NCBI GenBank assembly: GCA_045613985.1
Contig: JAZLCA010000029.1
Span: 1 to 16,871 of the forward strand
Direction: 5' to 3'
DNA from: SIG644 sp045613985
Lineage (GTDB): Bacteria > Bacillota > Clostridia > Oscillospirales > CAG-272
Length of the DNA stretch: 16,871 nt
The notes beneath the pieces are model-generated. The model did not search any database. It was not told the DNA's origin and saw nothing but the letters and a program-made list of their open reading frames with translations. This document shows, piece after piece, positions 6,163 to 13,876 of the stretch. Positions within the stretch are counted from its first letter, which is position 1. The number at the start of each line of letters is the position of its first letter. The position numbers and the translations under genes are program-made.

Positions 6163-7617
6163 TTACGAATTGCTCTTTCTGGCTTGCAGCATTCCATGCT
6201 TGACGTCCCACAGCTTTTGCGACAAATCCACGTAATAGTTGTGCGGATTACTGAAACGGCGCACCTCATCCCACATGCTTTCGATCTCACGAGCACAATG
6301 CGCGCGAATCTCTTGGAGTGCGGGCAGCTCATATACCTGTTCCCCGCTTTTGAATACTTGAACGTGAAGAGGCTTGGCAACGAAGTCCGTCAGCAGCTTT
6401 CTCTTCCAAGTATGTTCGGGGTCAAACAGCTCGTAAGGCTTACTGTCGTCAATCACCTCATCGTGCAGACACAACAGATCTGCCTCCGCTTTGCCGGTTT
6501 CGCGACCGTAAAGACGATATAGCTTTTTGTAGTGAGGCGTCGTGATCTTGCCGACGTTTTCGCTGATCTTGATCTTGGGGATAATCTCGCCCTTGTCATT
6601 CTCGACCGCGCACAGCTTGTACACCGCGCCAAAGACAGGATCGCTCTTGGCCGTGATCAAACGCTCGCCCACGCCAAAGCCATCAACCTCTGCGCCCTGA
6701 CGAATCAACTCGCGAATAATATACTCATCCATCGAATTGGAGACGATGATCTTGCAATCGTACAGTCCCGCATCGTTGAGCATCTTACGCACCTTTTTGG
6801 TCAGATAGGTGACGTCACCCGAGTCGATACGCACGCCGCATTTGGTAATTCCCTTGGGAAGCAGCACCTCGCGGAAGGCGCGGATAGCGTTGGGAACACC
6901 CGATTCCAATACGTTATAGGTGTCAACCAGCAAGGTCGCATTATTGGGATAGATTTCGCAATAGGTTCGGAAGGCCGTATATTCGTCGTCGAACATCTGC
7001 ACCCACGAGTGAGCCATCGTACCCGTGGCAGGCACGCCGTATACCTCGTCGGTGATGGTGCAGGCCGTCGCGTCACATCCTCCGATATAGGCGGCACGGG
7101 CACCGAGAATGGCAGCGTCGGCGCCTTGTGCGCGGCGGGAGCCAAACTCGCTGATCAATCTTCCTTTGGCGGCGCGAGCCAGGCGGCTGGCTTTGGTCGC
7201 AATCAGCGACTGGTGGTTGATCATCATGAGAATATAGGTTTCGATAAACTGCGCTTCAATGGCGCGGGCGCGGACCGTGATAAGAGGCTCACCGGGAAAG
7301 ACAACCGTTCCCTCAGGGATCGCCCACATATCGCCCGTAAAGCGGAAGGTGCGCAGATACTCCAAAAACTCCTCGGAAAAGCATCCCTTAGAACGCAGAT
7401 ATTCAATATCTTGGGCATCAAAATGGATCGCGTTGATATACTCGACGATCTGCTGAAGACCTGCCGCAATGGCATAGCCACCGTCATCGGGATTGTCGCG
7501 GTAGAACAGGTCAAAATAGACCATCTTATCTCCTATTCCCGAAGCAAAATAGCCGTTGCCCATGGTCAGCTCGTAAAAATCGCACAGCATGGTAAGATTG
7601 CGGGAAATGTCCTTCAT
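6163..7617 (-). CDS. pncB: Nicotinate phosphoribosyltransferase
   Basis: A 484-residue cytoplasmic enzyme that makes nicotinate mononucleotide from nicotinate and PRPP, with ATP hydrolysis, in the Preiss-Handler route of NAD salvage. The N terminus (LTMLCDFYELTMGNGYF, 8-24) is typical of the family. SEFGSRRAQG (156-165) supplies substrate-contact residues, GTMAHSWVQ (199-207) holds the His (203) expected to be phosphorylated, and RIDSGDVTYL (263-272) and FGVGERL (314-320) are phosphoribosyl-binding regions. Length matches the bacterial/clostridial form. AGGAGG lies 10 nt before the ATG. It has its own promoter (7653-7681) and a strong terminator, so it is probably monocistronic. A small palindrome overlaps the -10 box and could be an operator for a niacin- or NAD-responsive repressor. 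Confidence 0.96.
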   Translation of the reverse strand: MKDISRNLTMLCDFYELTMGNGYFASGIGDKMVYFDLFYRDNPDDGGYAIAAGLQQIVEYINAIHFDAQDIEYLRSKGCFSEEFLEYLRTFRFTGDMWAIPEGTVVFPGEPLITVRARAIEAQFIETYILMMINHQSLIATKASRLARAAKGRLISEFGSRRAQGADAAILGARAAYIGGCDATACTITDEVYGVPATGTMAHSWVQMFDDEYTAFRTYCEIYPNNATLLVDTYNVLESGVPNAIRAFREVLLPKGITKCGVRIDSGDVTYLTKKVRKMLNDAGLYDCKIIVSNSMDEYIIRELIRQGAEVDGFGVGERLITAKSDPVFGAVYKLCAVENDKGEIIPKIKISENVGKITTPHYKKLYRLYGRETGKAEADLLCLHDEVIDDSKPYELFDPEHTWKRKLLTDFVAKPLHVQVFKSGEQVYELPALQEIRAHCAREIESMWDEVRRFSNPHNYYVDLSQKLWDVKHGMLQARKSNS

Positions 7618-7652
7618 AATTGTAAGTCCTCCTGTTGATTGTCTATGACCTT

Positions 7653-7681
7653 ATTGTATCACAATTTCCTCCTCTTTGCAA
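7653..7681 (-). promoter_or_regulatory. pncB promoter with overlapping palindrome
   Basis: TTGCAA (-35, 7676-7681) and TACAAT (-10, 7653-7658) are separated by 17 nt on the minus strand. ATTGT-ATC-ACAAT (7653-7665) is a 5-bp inverted repeat covering the -10 box, a plausible repressor site. The predicted start is near 7646. Confidence 0.75.
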
Positions 7682-7686
7682 TAGTT

Positions 7687-7716
7687 AAGGGAAACTTCCC
7701 AAAAGAAGTTTCCCTT
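7687..7716 (-). repeat. Palindromic hairpin, copy 3 of the G-rich stem family
   Basis: AAGGGAAACTTC (7687-7698) and GAAGTTTCCCTT (7705-7716) form a 12-bp perfect stem with a 6-nt loop, 7 nt after the spoIVA stop codon, the same distance as copy 2 from its gene. There is no U-tract in the transcribed direction. It ends 5 nt before the pncB -35 box, so it separates spoIVA from pncB. Confidence 0.75.
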
Positions 7717-7723
7717 TTCGTCT

Positions 7724-9205
7724 TTACAGCAAAATACAAATCAATCCTCGGCTACCCTCATTGATGATACGCTCCAGCGTTTCGGAGATGCGCTGGCGGG
7801 AATCCTCCGACATATGCTCCAGCTTTGCGTGCAAGCCCTCATTGACGAGCTCGTAAAGCGTTTTACCAAACAGATTGGATTGCCAGATGGAAGCGGGGTC
7901 ATCTTCAAATTCGCTCATCATATACTTGACCAGATCCTGCGACTGCTGCTCGGTCCCCACGATCGGATTGATCTCGGTCTCGATATTGGCGCGGATCATA
8001 TGGATGGATTGCGCCGCCGCCCGCAGATGCACGCCGTAGCCCCCCGCCTGCTTGACAATCTCAGGCTCTTCCAAGCGGAGATCGGACACCTCGGGCATGA
8101 CGATGCCATAACCGTTTTCATTGGCAGATCGAAGGGCCTCGGCTACCTTGTCGTACTCCTTCTTCATGCGGGAAAGCATTACCATCTGCTCCATCAGATC
8201 TGCCTCTCCCTTAAGGGAAAGACCGGTCATCTCAGCAATGACGGTATAATACAGCCCGGCAACCGGAGTAATGCAAACACGGGCACATCCCCGCCCAAGA
8301 TCCATCTCCTCTATCGCAAATGCACCTACGTAGTCGTTTTTGGCAAGCGCATCGAAGGCGTTGGCCACATCTCCTGCCTTACGTATACCGACAGCACATC
8401 TGCGCACGTCTCCCTCGATCGACTGGCGAATGCGGTGTGTTTTGTCAAGAGATGCGATCCACTCGGGCAGATCGACCTGAATCTCACAAACGGGAAACTC
8501 GTGCAGAACCATCTCCAGAATATGACGGATGTCCTCGGCGTTCAAATCCAAGCAGTTGACCAATGCCACAGGAACGCCGTATTTCGCCTCAAGCTCATAG
8601 GCAAGATCGATGGCATCGTGAGCGGCGGGATTGGCAGTATTGAGAATAATAGCAAACGGCTTACCGATGCTCTTGAGTTCGTTCACAATGCGCTCTTCCG
8701 CCTCAACGTAGGAAGCGCGGGAAATCTCGCCGATGCTGCCGTCAGTGGTCACCAGCATACCGATGGTCGCATGATCATAGATGACCTTGCGGGTGCCCAA
8801 TTCCGCCGCCGCAACAAAGGGCATGGGCTCCTCCTGCCAAGGGGTACGAACCATGCGAGGCTGTCCGTTCTCCTCGGTTCCCAGAACGTCGGGAATCAAA
8901 TACCCCACACAATCCACCATGCGCACCCGGGCGCTGATGCCATCCGACAGCGACACCGTAACCGCCTCGTCGGGAATGAATTTAGGCTCGGTCGTCATGA
9001 CCGTTTTGCCACCCGCCGATTGAGGCAATTCATCCCGGGCGCGATCCCGGGCATAACCAGCCTCCATGCCGGGCAACACCAGTGCCTCCATAAAACGCTT
9101 GATAAAGGTGGATTTCCCCGTCCGTACCGGCCCCACCACGCCAATGTAAATTTCTCCGCCCGTCCGTGCGGCGATGTCCTGATAGATCGATTGTTCCGGC
9201 GTCAT
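7724..9205 (-). CDS. spoIVA: Stage IV sporulation protein A
   Basis: A 493-residue protein that matches SpoIVA along its length (the Bacillus subtilis protein has 492). SpoIVA is an ATPase made in the mother cell; it polymerises on the forespore surface and forms the basement layer on which the spore coat is built. The Walker A loop GPVRTGKS is at 25-32, the conserved TTEPKFIP is at 71-78 with the possible sensor threonine nearby, and VDCVGYLIP (97-105) is the Walker-B-like segment. The C terminus is short and hydrophobic (GLICILL), as expected for the membrane/SpoVM-associated end. The ATG at 9205 follows GGGAGATACAATAA. A sigma-E-type promoter lies upstream. This gene is the main evidence that the organism forms endospores or descends from one that did. 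Confidence 0.97.
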   Translation of the reverse strand: MTPEQSIYQDIAARTGGEIYIGVVGPVRTGKSTFIKRFMEALVLPGMEAGYARDRARDELPQSAGGKTVMTTEPKFIPDEAVTVSLSDGISARVRMVDCVGYLIPDVLGTEENGQPRMVRTPWQEEPMPFVAAAELGTRKVIYDHATIGMLVTTDGSIGEISRASYVEAEERIVNELKSIGKPFAIILNTANPAAHDAIDLAYELEAKYGVPVALVNCLDLNAEDIRHILEMVLHEFPVCEIQVDLPEWIASLDKTHRIRQSIEGDVRRCAVGIRKAGDVANAFDALAKNDYVGAFAIEEMDLGRGCARVCITPVAGLYYTVIAEMTGLSLKGEADLMEQMVMLSRMKKEYDKVAEALRSANENGYGIVMPEVSDLRLEEPEIVKQAGGYGVHLRAAAQSIHMIRANIETEINPIVGTEQQSQDLVKYMMSEFEDDPASIWQSNLFGKTLYELVNEGLHAKLEHMSEDSRQRISETLERIINEGSRGLICILL

Positions 9206-9266
9206 TTATTGTATCTCCCTTCCCTTGCTTGCAAGTTTGCGATGCGCGATCGCTTCTATTCAATGC

Positions 9267-9295
9267 AATGTATGCGGTGGGGGAGGAAAATATGA
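9267..9295 (-). promoter_or_regulatory. Sigma-E-type (mother-cell) promoter of spoIVA
   Basis: The minus strand reads TCATATT (-35, 9289-9295), a 14-nt spacer, then CATACATT (-10, 9267-9274). This agrees closely with the Bacillus sigma-E consensus (TCATATT and CATACANT, 13-14 nt apart). The predicted start is near 9260. No sigma-A promoter is apparent here, which fits sporulation-only expression. Confidence 0.82.
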
Positions 9296-9321
9296 TATCC
9301 GCCGGCGTAAAACATAGCGAC

Positions 9322-9349
9322 AAAAGAGGAGCGGCATAAGCCGCTCCTC
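9322..9349 (-). terminator. Intrinsic terminator of the leucine-rich-repeat lipoprotein gene
   Basis: GAGGAGCGGC-ATAA-GCCGCTCCTC (9326-9349) is a perfect 10-bp stem with a 4-nt loop, followed on the minus strand by TTTT. It begins 6 nt after the stop codon. Confidence 0.9.
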
Positions 9350-9355
9350 CAAAAA

Positions 9356-10969
9356 TCAGTTTGGAACGTAGTTATAGTGAATCGTGGCGGAGGTGAGGGG
9401 ATTGTTTTCTTCTTTAATCGTAATCGCGTTCCATTCGGCCTCCGTACCGGTATAGTAAATATCGGTCAAGCCGGTACAACCCAAGAACGCCTCAACTCCA
9501 ATGCTCGTCACGCTGTCGGGTATCACAATAGAGGTCAAGCTAGTACAACCAATGAAGGCAGAATAGCCAATGCTCGTCACACCATTAGCGATGGTAACAG
9601 AGGTCAATTCGGCGCAACCGTAGAACACATAATCGTCAATTTTCATTACGCTGTCGGGAATGACGATGGATGTCAAGCCAGTGCAATATTGGAACGCAAA
9701 TAAGCCAATGCTCCTCACGCTATCGGGAATAACAATAGAAGTCAAGCTGGTGCAATTCTCGAACGCAGATTCGCCAATGCTTATCACGCTGTTGGGAATG
9801 ACAATGGAGGTCAAGCCGGTGCAACTGTAGAACGCAGAACCGCCAATGCTCGTCACACTGTCGGGAATGACAATGGAGGTCAAGCTGGTGCAACCGTAGA
9901 ATGCAAAATGGCCAATACTCGTCACACTGTCGGGAATAAGCAATTCGGTTACCTCGTTACCATTCTCATCCAAGATATGAAGAGTCCCAAATCTGTTGAG
10001 ATAAGCATCCCGATCATCAAAAGAAATGTGTAACCATGCATCCACGTCTGTAATATATACATCTTCCAAACCGGTGCAATTCTCGAACGCAGACCAACCA
10101 ATGCTCGTCACACTGCCTGGTATGACAATGGAGGTTAAGCCAGTGCACCCTGAGAACGCCCCCCTATCAATGCTTGTTACGCTGTCGAGCATAATAACTT
10201 CCGTCGCTGCGGTGCAATCAACCAATATATACGAGGGAATTATCTTGCCTCCAAACACCACCGTTTTGACGTTAGATTGACTGAAAAACGGATTATCTTT
10301 GGAGCCATACGAGCTATTATAATACACGGTATGGAGATTCTCGGCTTTAAAGAAAACCTGGGTGCCAATCGTCTTGATGGACGCGGGAATGGTAAGTTCG
10401 GTCATAGTTGAACAGTTGTAAAAGGCGCGGCGGGCGATTTCGGCAACCGGGAGACCGTTATACACTTCGGGGATGTACACCGCAGAATCTTTGCAGGCAC
10501 CTATACCCGTAACGACGTAGGCATTTCCCTTTTCGTTCAACTCATAGGTCAAACCACTCGACCCCGTCGCAGGAAGAACCTTTTGCGTGACCAGCACTTC
10601 ACCACAGGCGGAACAGTGTTTTCCTTCGGTCAAACCGGGTTCGATAACCGTAGGCGCAACTGCTTTGTCCACAACCTCGGTGTGTCCCCTGGCGGCAACC
10701 AGTTCGACATCACATGTCGTACAGGTTTGTGCCGCAGTACAGGTGGCCTCGGCTCCGGGTGTGTGTCCAAGAGCAACTACGGTACCCTTCTCGATCTCAC
10801 CGCAGGTGCAGGCGCGCTCACGCGTACCGTCCTCGGTACAAGTCGCCGCCTTCGTCACGTTCCAATCGCCCCACACGTGAGAGTGATTTGTCTCGGGTGT
10901 CTTATCCGAACCGCAGGCGACCAAAAGCGTCAAACAAACAAGCAGAAGTACAAGCAAAAGTTTTTTCAT
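9356..10969 (-). CDS. BspA-like leucine-rich-repeat surface lipoprotein
   Basis: A 537-residue predicted lipoprotein. MKKLLLVLLL and the lipobox LVAC (Cys19) give export and lipid anchoring. Residues 29-123 form a His/Cys-rich region with CTCGE, CTTCD and CSACG units, a common stalk in clostridial surface proteins. From about 163 onward are BspA-type (LRR_5) repeats such as LTSIVIPDSVTSIG followed by AF..CTG, with a 23-residue period. One looped-out insert contains DVYITDVDAWLHISF, a variant often seen in this family. Such proteins are thought to bind other proteins or surfaces; the ligand here is unknown. I chose the ATG at 10969 because AGAAGG is 6 nt upstream; the ATG at 10975 sits directly against that site. 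It has its own promoter and terminator. Confidence 0.9.
   Translation of the reverse strand: MKKLLLVLLLVCLTLLVACGSDKTPETNHSHVWGDWNVTKAATCTEDGTRERACTCGEIEKGTVVALGHTPGAEATCTAAQTCTTCDVELVAARGHTEVVDKAVAPTVIEPGLTEGKHCSACGEVLVTQKVLPATGSSGLTYELNEKGNAYVVTGIGACKDSAVYIPEVYNGLPVAEIARRAFYNCSTMTELTIPASIKTIGTQVFFKAENLHTVYYNSSYGSKDNPFFSQSNVKTVVFGGKIIPSYILVDCTAATEVIMLDSVTSIDRGAFSGCTGLTSIVIPGSVTSIGWSAFENCTGLEDVYITDVDAWLHISFDDRDAYLNRFGTLHILDENGNEVTELLIPDSVTSIGHFAFYGCTSLTSIVIPDSVTSIGGSAFYSCTGLTSIVIPNSVISIGESAFENCTSLTSIVIPDSVRSIGLFAFQYCTGLTSIVIPDSVMKIDDYVFYGCAELTSVTIANGVTSIGYSAFIGCTSLTSIVIPDSVTSIGVEAFLGCTGLTDIYYTGTEAEWNAITIKEENNPLTSATIHYNYVPN
9494..9984 (-). repeat. In-frame 69-nt tandem repeats encoding leucine-rich repeats
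   Basis: On the plus strand the landmark ATGCTCGTCAC or a variant recurs at about 9501, 9570, 9639, 9708, 9777, 9846 and 9915, exactly every 69 nt (23 codons). Units are similar enough at DNA level for unequal recombination to change copy number. More diverged copies continue beyond 10100 after a looped-out insert. Confidence 0.85.
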
Positions 10970-11010
10970 TGTCATCCTTCTTTCATAAAGATACTTTTGT
11001 TATATATTAT

Positions 11011-11039
11011 ACTATACTACTTTTCCTCGCCCTTGTCAA
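11011..11039 (-). promoter_or_regulatory. Strong promoter of the leucine-rich-repeat lipoprotein gene
   Basis: TTGACA (-35, 11034-11039), a 17-nt spacer and TATAGT (-10, 11011-11016) on the minus strand form a near-consensus sigma-A promoter. A second TATAAT lies just downstream but at a poorer spacing. This suggests vegetative expression. Confidence 0.82.
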
Positions 11040-11059
11040 GATTGCCTCAACATCCATGC

Positions 11060-11088
11060 AAAAAGCACCGACTCCCGTCGGTGCTTTT
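11060..11088 (-). terminator. Intrinsic terminator after the AlaX-like gene
   Basis: AAAAGCACCGAC-TCCC-GTCGGTGCTTTT (11061-11088) is a 12-bp perfect stem, followed on the minus strand by a fifth T at 11060. It lies 8 nt after the AlaX-like stop codon. The flanking A and T runs would let it work on both strands. Confidence 0.9.
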
Positions 11089-11096
11089 CCAAAGTA

Positions 11097-12275
11097 TTAT
11101 ATTTGGGCAAAGAACTCTTCAATCTGCTCTTTTGTCGCGCCGAGCGTGCCCTGGATCATGGCATCCGAGCCGCCGCCGCGGCCGTTCAGAGCCGTATTCA
11201 TCTGCTTACCAAGCGCGCGCAAGGGCTTGCTTCTGCTGACGCAAACGTAGCGATAGCCGCCCTCTGTCGCGCACAAGACGGCGCAAATGCCGCTTGGCAC
11301 ACGGTCAGCACCGCTGTCTGCCATACCACGCTGGACGTTAGCGTCCATATCAGCTTCAAAGAACAGCATGTTTCCCTGCGCGTCGGGCGTGGCGATTGCC
11401 AGCTTGACTTCACTCAGTTCACGTCTTGCCGCGCTCAAAGCGGCGCGGGTAGTGAGCAGGTCGTCGGTCAGCTTGTCCGTCATCTCCACCGCCTGCCATG
11501 GCTTGACGCTCTGCTTGCGGGTAATGGTCAGAATATCCTCGTGCTTGCGGGTGTAATCGGCCAGAGCCCGTCCGCCGCACAGCACCCACAGGCGCATACC
11601 GCCCTTGTGGTGAATGGCACCGACGATCTTGATGGCTCCGACCTCTCCCGTTCGTTTGACGTGAGGGGCACAGCAAGCGCAGGCATCCACGCCTTCAATG
11701 GTGACGATGCGGACGTTTTCCGAAAGCTCCAGCTTACTGCGGTAGCTCAAGCTCGCCAGCGTGTCCGCATCGGGATAGTGTGCGGATACCACCGTATTGG
11801 CCCACACGGCGCGATTAGCGGCCAGCTCCAGTTCTTGCAACTGCTCCGCGGTCAATTCGCTGTCGAAATCCATGGTCATCTCATCGTCGTTCAGATGAAA
11901 GCCAACGTTTTCAAGTCCCCATTTGGCATGAGCAATCCCCGACAAAATATGCTCTCCCGTATGATTTTGCATACGATCAAAGCGAACATCGGCATCCAAT
12001 TCCCCCCTGACGGTCGTACCAATCTCAACGGGCATATCGACGTAATGCAAGATATGATTGTCACAGATCTGCACGTCACGCACAGGGATACCGTTCAAGG
12101 TGCCGCGATCCGCATACTGCCCGCCGCCCTCGGGAAAGAAGGCAGTGCGGTCCAATTCAACAACATATCCTCGATCCTCGACTCGCTCACATGAGAGAAC
12201 GCAAGCCTCAAACAGGTAAAGCTCACTGTCCGTGTCGTACAGCTTTTCCGTCTCCGTTTGTCCTTTTGCGATCAT
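11097..12275 (-). CDS. AlaX-type alanyl-tRNA editing protein with DHHA1 domain
   Basis: A 392-residue cytoplasmic protein resembling the editing half of alanyl-tRNA synthetase without its catalytic domain. Such AlaX proteins hydrolyse Ser-tRNA(Ala), and sometimes Gly-tRNA(Ala), to prevent mistranslation. FFPEGGGQ (47-54) opens the editing domain. The zinc ligands are HTGEH (105-109) and the C-C-A-P-H motif (Cys201, His205), both intact. The C-terminal half fits a DHHA1 domain, ending GRGGGSDAMIQGT (365-377). Length matches the long, DHHA1-containing AlaX class. The start has AAGG 6 nt upstream, and its ATG overlaps the TGA of the preceding trigger-factor-like gene as ATGA, so the two are probably translated together. 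I do not see a functional reason for that pairing beyond general protein quality. Confidence 0.88.
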   Translation of the reverse strand: MIAKGQTETEKLYDTDSELYLFEACVLSCERVEDRGYVVELDRTAFFPEGGGQYADRGTLNGIPVRDVQICDNHILHYVDMPVEIGTTVRGELDADVRFDRMQNHTGEHILSGIAHAKWGLENVGFHLNDDEMTMDFDSELTAEQLQELELAANRAVWANTVVSAHYPDADTLASLSYRSKLELSENVRIVTIEGVDACACCAPHVKRTGEVGAIKIVGAIHHKGGMRLWVLCGGRALADYTRKHEDILTITRKQSVKPWQAVEMTDKLTDDLLTTRAALSAARRELSEVKLAIATPDAQGNMLFFEADMDANVQRGMADSGADRVPSGICAVLCATEGGYRYVCVSRSKPLRALGKQMNTALNGRGGGSDAMIQGTLGATKEQIEEFFAQI

Positions 12276-13576
12276 TGCTGTCCTTCCGTCTGATTGCTAT
12301 TCGTTTTGATCGGAATGATCTCAACAGTGCAGCCCTCGATCAGATCGTTATAAGCAATCTCCTCCAGTGCCTGAAGCACCAGACGCTCATGCTCATTCTC
12401 GTCAAAATACTTTTTGGCGCCCTCATAGTCATAGGTTTCCTTACCGGCTTGCTCCATGAGCTGATTGAGGTCGTCCATATTGGTCTCGGTATACAGCTCC
12501 AGCGCCTTTTGATACTGTTCTTCCGTACATTCGTAGCCTTCCGCAGCAAACACGGCATAATACACCATATCGCCCTTGACGACGTCACAGCAGGCTTGGA
12601 ACAAATCGTCGATCGACGATCCCATCAACTGAAGATAAGTCTCGATATTCAGTCCGTACATCGAAGCGTAGTAGCCGTACATTCCATAATAGTAGCTGTA
12701 GTAATACATAACCGAATCTTCGGGATATTTCTGAGCTGCAGCATTCTCGGCGATCTTGTTCCAGAAAGCGGAACGGAGCGTTGCATCGTAAGCCTGCTGC
12801 TGCATATCGGCCTTCAGATCTGCCTTGTACGCTTCGGCCGTGGTAAACTCGCCATTGGTGTATTCGGTGACAAACTCATCCGTCAGCTGAGGATTACCGA
12901 TGATGTAATGAACGGTAAAGGTAAAGACAACGTCCTTACCCGCAAGATCAGCCGCATGATAGTTGTCCGGGAACTTCATGGGAACGTCGATAGTCGTACC
13001 GGGCATGGCGCCGACCAGACCCTCAACAAATCCGGGAATGTAGTTGTTCTTTTCTTCCACAGCAATGGTCTGGTTTTTTGCTGTGCCGCCCTCAAAGGCC
13101 ACGCCGTCCTTCTTACCTACGTAGTCTACCACAACGACGTCCTTCCAAGCAACAACGCGGTTGGTAATTTTAGCATCGGGATGATGCTCGGCCAAAACGG
13201 AGTTGATACGATTGTTCAACAACTCCTCCGTAACCGTATACGTCTCTTCTTGGATGGTCAGCTTGAGATTTTTATATTTGCCCAGCGTCACGTAGTCGGT
13301 AATAACCAGCTCCGAATACTTGGCAATCTCATAATTCTTTTTGGGATCGTAGTCTTTGGCGTTAAAAACACCGTCGTTGGCGGCATCGTCTTTGTCGTCG
13401 GACGGTTCTTTATCGCCTGCTTCATCCTTGTCATCGGTCGGTTTGTCACCGCTCTCGTCACCGAGATCGTCTTTACCTCCCGGGGTGTCTGTCTGAGGCT
13501 TCTGACATCCGATCAACGAAACCGTCAGAATCAGCGCCAGTATCAACGACAGGCATTTGATCATTGCAGTTTTCAT
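12272..13576 (-). CDS. Secreted trigger-factor-like FKBP peptidyl-prolyl isomerase lipoprotein
   Basis: A 434-residue predicted lipoprotein: hydrophobic signal peptide with lipobox LIGC (Cys24), then an acidic Asp/Lys/Gly linker (about 25-70). An FKBP-type isomerase domain spans about 146-227, with VVVDYVGKKDGVAFEGG early and VVFTFTVHYI at its end. A helical, trigger-factor-C-like region follows to about residue 415. Trigger factor is normally cytoplasmic and ribosome-bound; this exported form should instead help proteins fold outside the membrane, comparable to PrsA. It lacks the ribosome-binding N-terminal domain. A tyrosine-dense stretch, YYYSYYYGMYGYYASMYG (291-308), is unusual. GGAAGGA before the ATG at 13576 supports the start. 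The rpmF terminator lies just upstream and I see no clear promoter, so expression may depend on read-through. Downstream it overlaps the AlaX-like gene. Confidence 0.85.
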   Translation of the reverse strand: MKTAMIKCLSLILALILTVSLIGCQKPQTDTPGGKDDLGDESGDKPTDDKDEAGDKEPSDDKDDAANDGVFNAKDYDPKKNYEIAKYSELVITDYVTLGKYKNLKLTIQEETYTVTEELLNNRINSVLAEHHPDAKITNRVVAWKDVVVVDYVGKKDGVAFEGGTAKNQTIAVEEKNNYIPGFVEGLVGAMPGTTIDVPMKFPDNYHAADLAGKDVVFTFTVHYIIGNPQLTDEFVTEYTNGEFTTAEAYKADLKADMQQQAYDATLRSAFWNKIAENAAAQKYPEDSVMYYYSYYYGMYGYYASMYGLNIETYLQLMGSSIDDLFQACCDVVKGDMVYYAVFAAEGYECTEEQYQKALELYTETNMDDLNQLMEQAGKETYDYEGAKKYFDENEHERLVLQALEEIAYNDLIEGCTVEIIPIKTNSNQTEGQQ

Positions 13577-13611
13577 GATATATTCCTTCCTAAATTGAAA
13601 TTGTTACAGAT

Positions 13612-13660
13612 AAGGAAAAAGACTCGTCGCATCATCACTGATGTCCCGAGTCCTTTCCTT
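13612..13660 (-). terminator. Terminator after rpmF
   Basis: On the minus strand GGACTCG pairs with CGAGTC across a 20-nt loop that itself has a CATC/GATG pairing, followed by TTTTTCCTT. The outer AAGGAAA/TTTCCTT extends the stem imperfectly. It starts about 20 nt after the rpmF stop codon and lies between it and the trigger-factor-like gene. Confidence 0.7.
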
Positions 13661-13681
13661 TGAACGCGAACGGAACCGGAC

Positions 13682-13876
13682 TCATGCCTCTTCCTTGACG
13701 TTCAGAACCTTCTTACCGTTGTAGTAACCGCAAGCCTTGCAAACGCAGTGGGGACGAACCATCTCACCGCAAGCCGGGTTGGAGCACTTTACCATACCGG
13801 GCAGGGTCAGCTTGCTGTTATTGGAGCGACGCTTGTCTCTGCGAGCGCTCGATACCTTTTTCTTTGGTACTGCCAT
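13682..13876 (-). CDS. rpmF: 50S ribosomal protein L32
   Basis: A 64-residue basic protein with the L32 opening MAVPKKKVSSARRDKRRSN. Cysteines at 31, 36, 46 and 49 (with another at 44) form a zinc-ribbon of the cysteine-containing L32 type, although the first pair is spaced C-x4-C where C-x2-C is usual. It is part of the large ribosomal subunit. AAGGAGGTG lies 8 nt before the ATG, a very strong site as expected for a ribosomal gene. It follows yceD by 57 nt on the same strand, the standard yceD-rpmF pair. Confidence 0.97.
   Translation of the reverse strand: MAVPKKKVSSARRDKRRSNNSKLTLPGMVKCSNPACGEMVRPHCVCKACGYYNGKKVLNVKEEA

Noticed and set aside
6532..7638. 368-codon open frame opposite pncB
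   Set aside because: Antisense shadow of a well-supported enzyme gene; it ends beyond the pncB start across its leader and has no start signals.
7814..9295. 493-codon open frame opposite spoIVA
   Set aside because: Antisense to spoIVA and to its sigma-E promoter; composition is that of a reverse-frame translation.
9494..10200. Regular spacing suggesting a CRISPR array
   Set aside because: The period is 69 nt, a multiple of three, in an open frame whose product has BspA-type leucine-rich repeats; there are no conserved repeats separated by unrelated spacers.
11103..13663. Two long plus-strand frames opposite the AlaX-like and trigger-factor-like genes
   Set aside because: Both are complete shadows of coding genes on the minus strand with intact domain motifs; no ribosome binding site or recognisable product.
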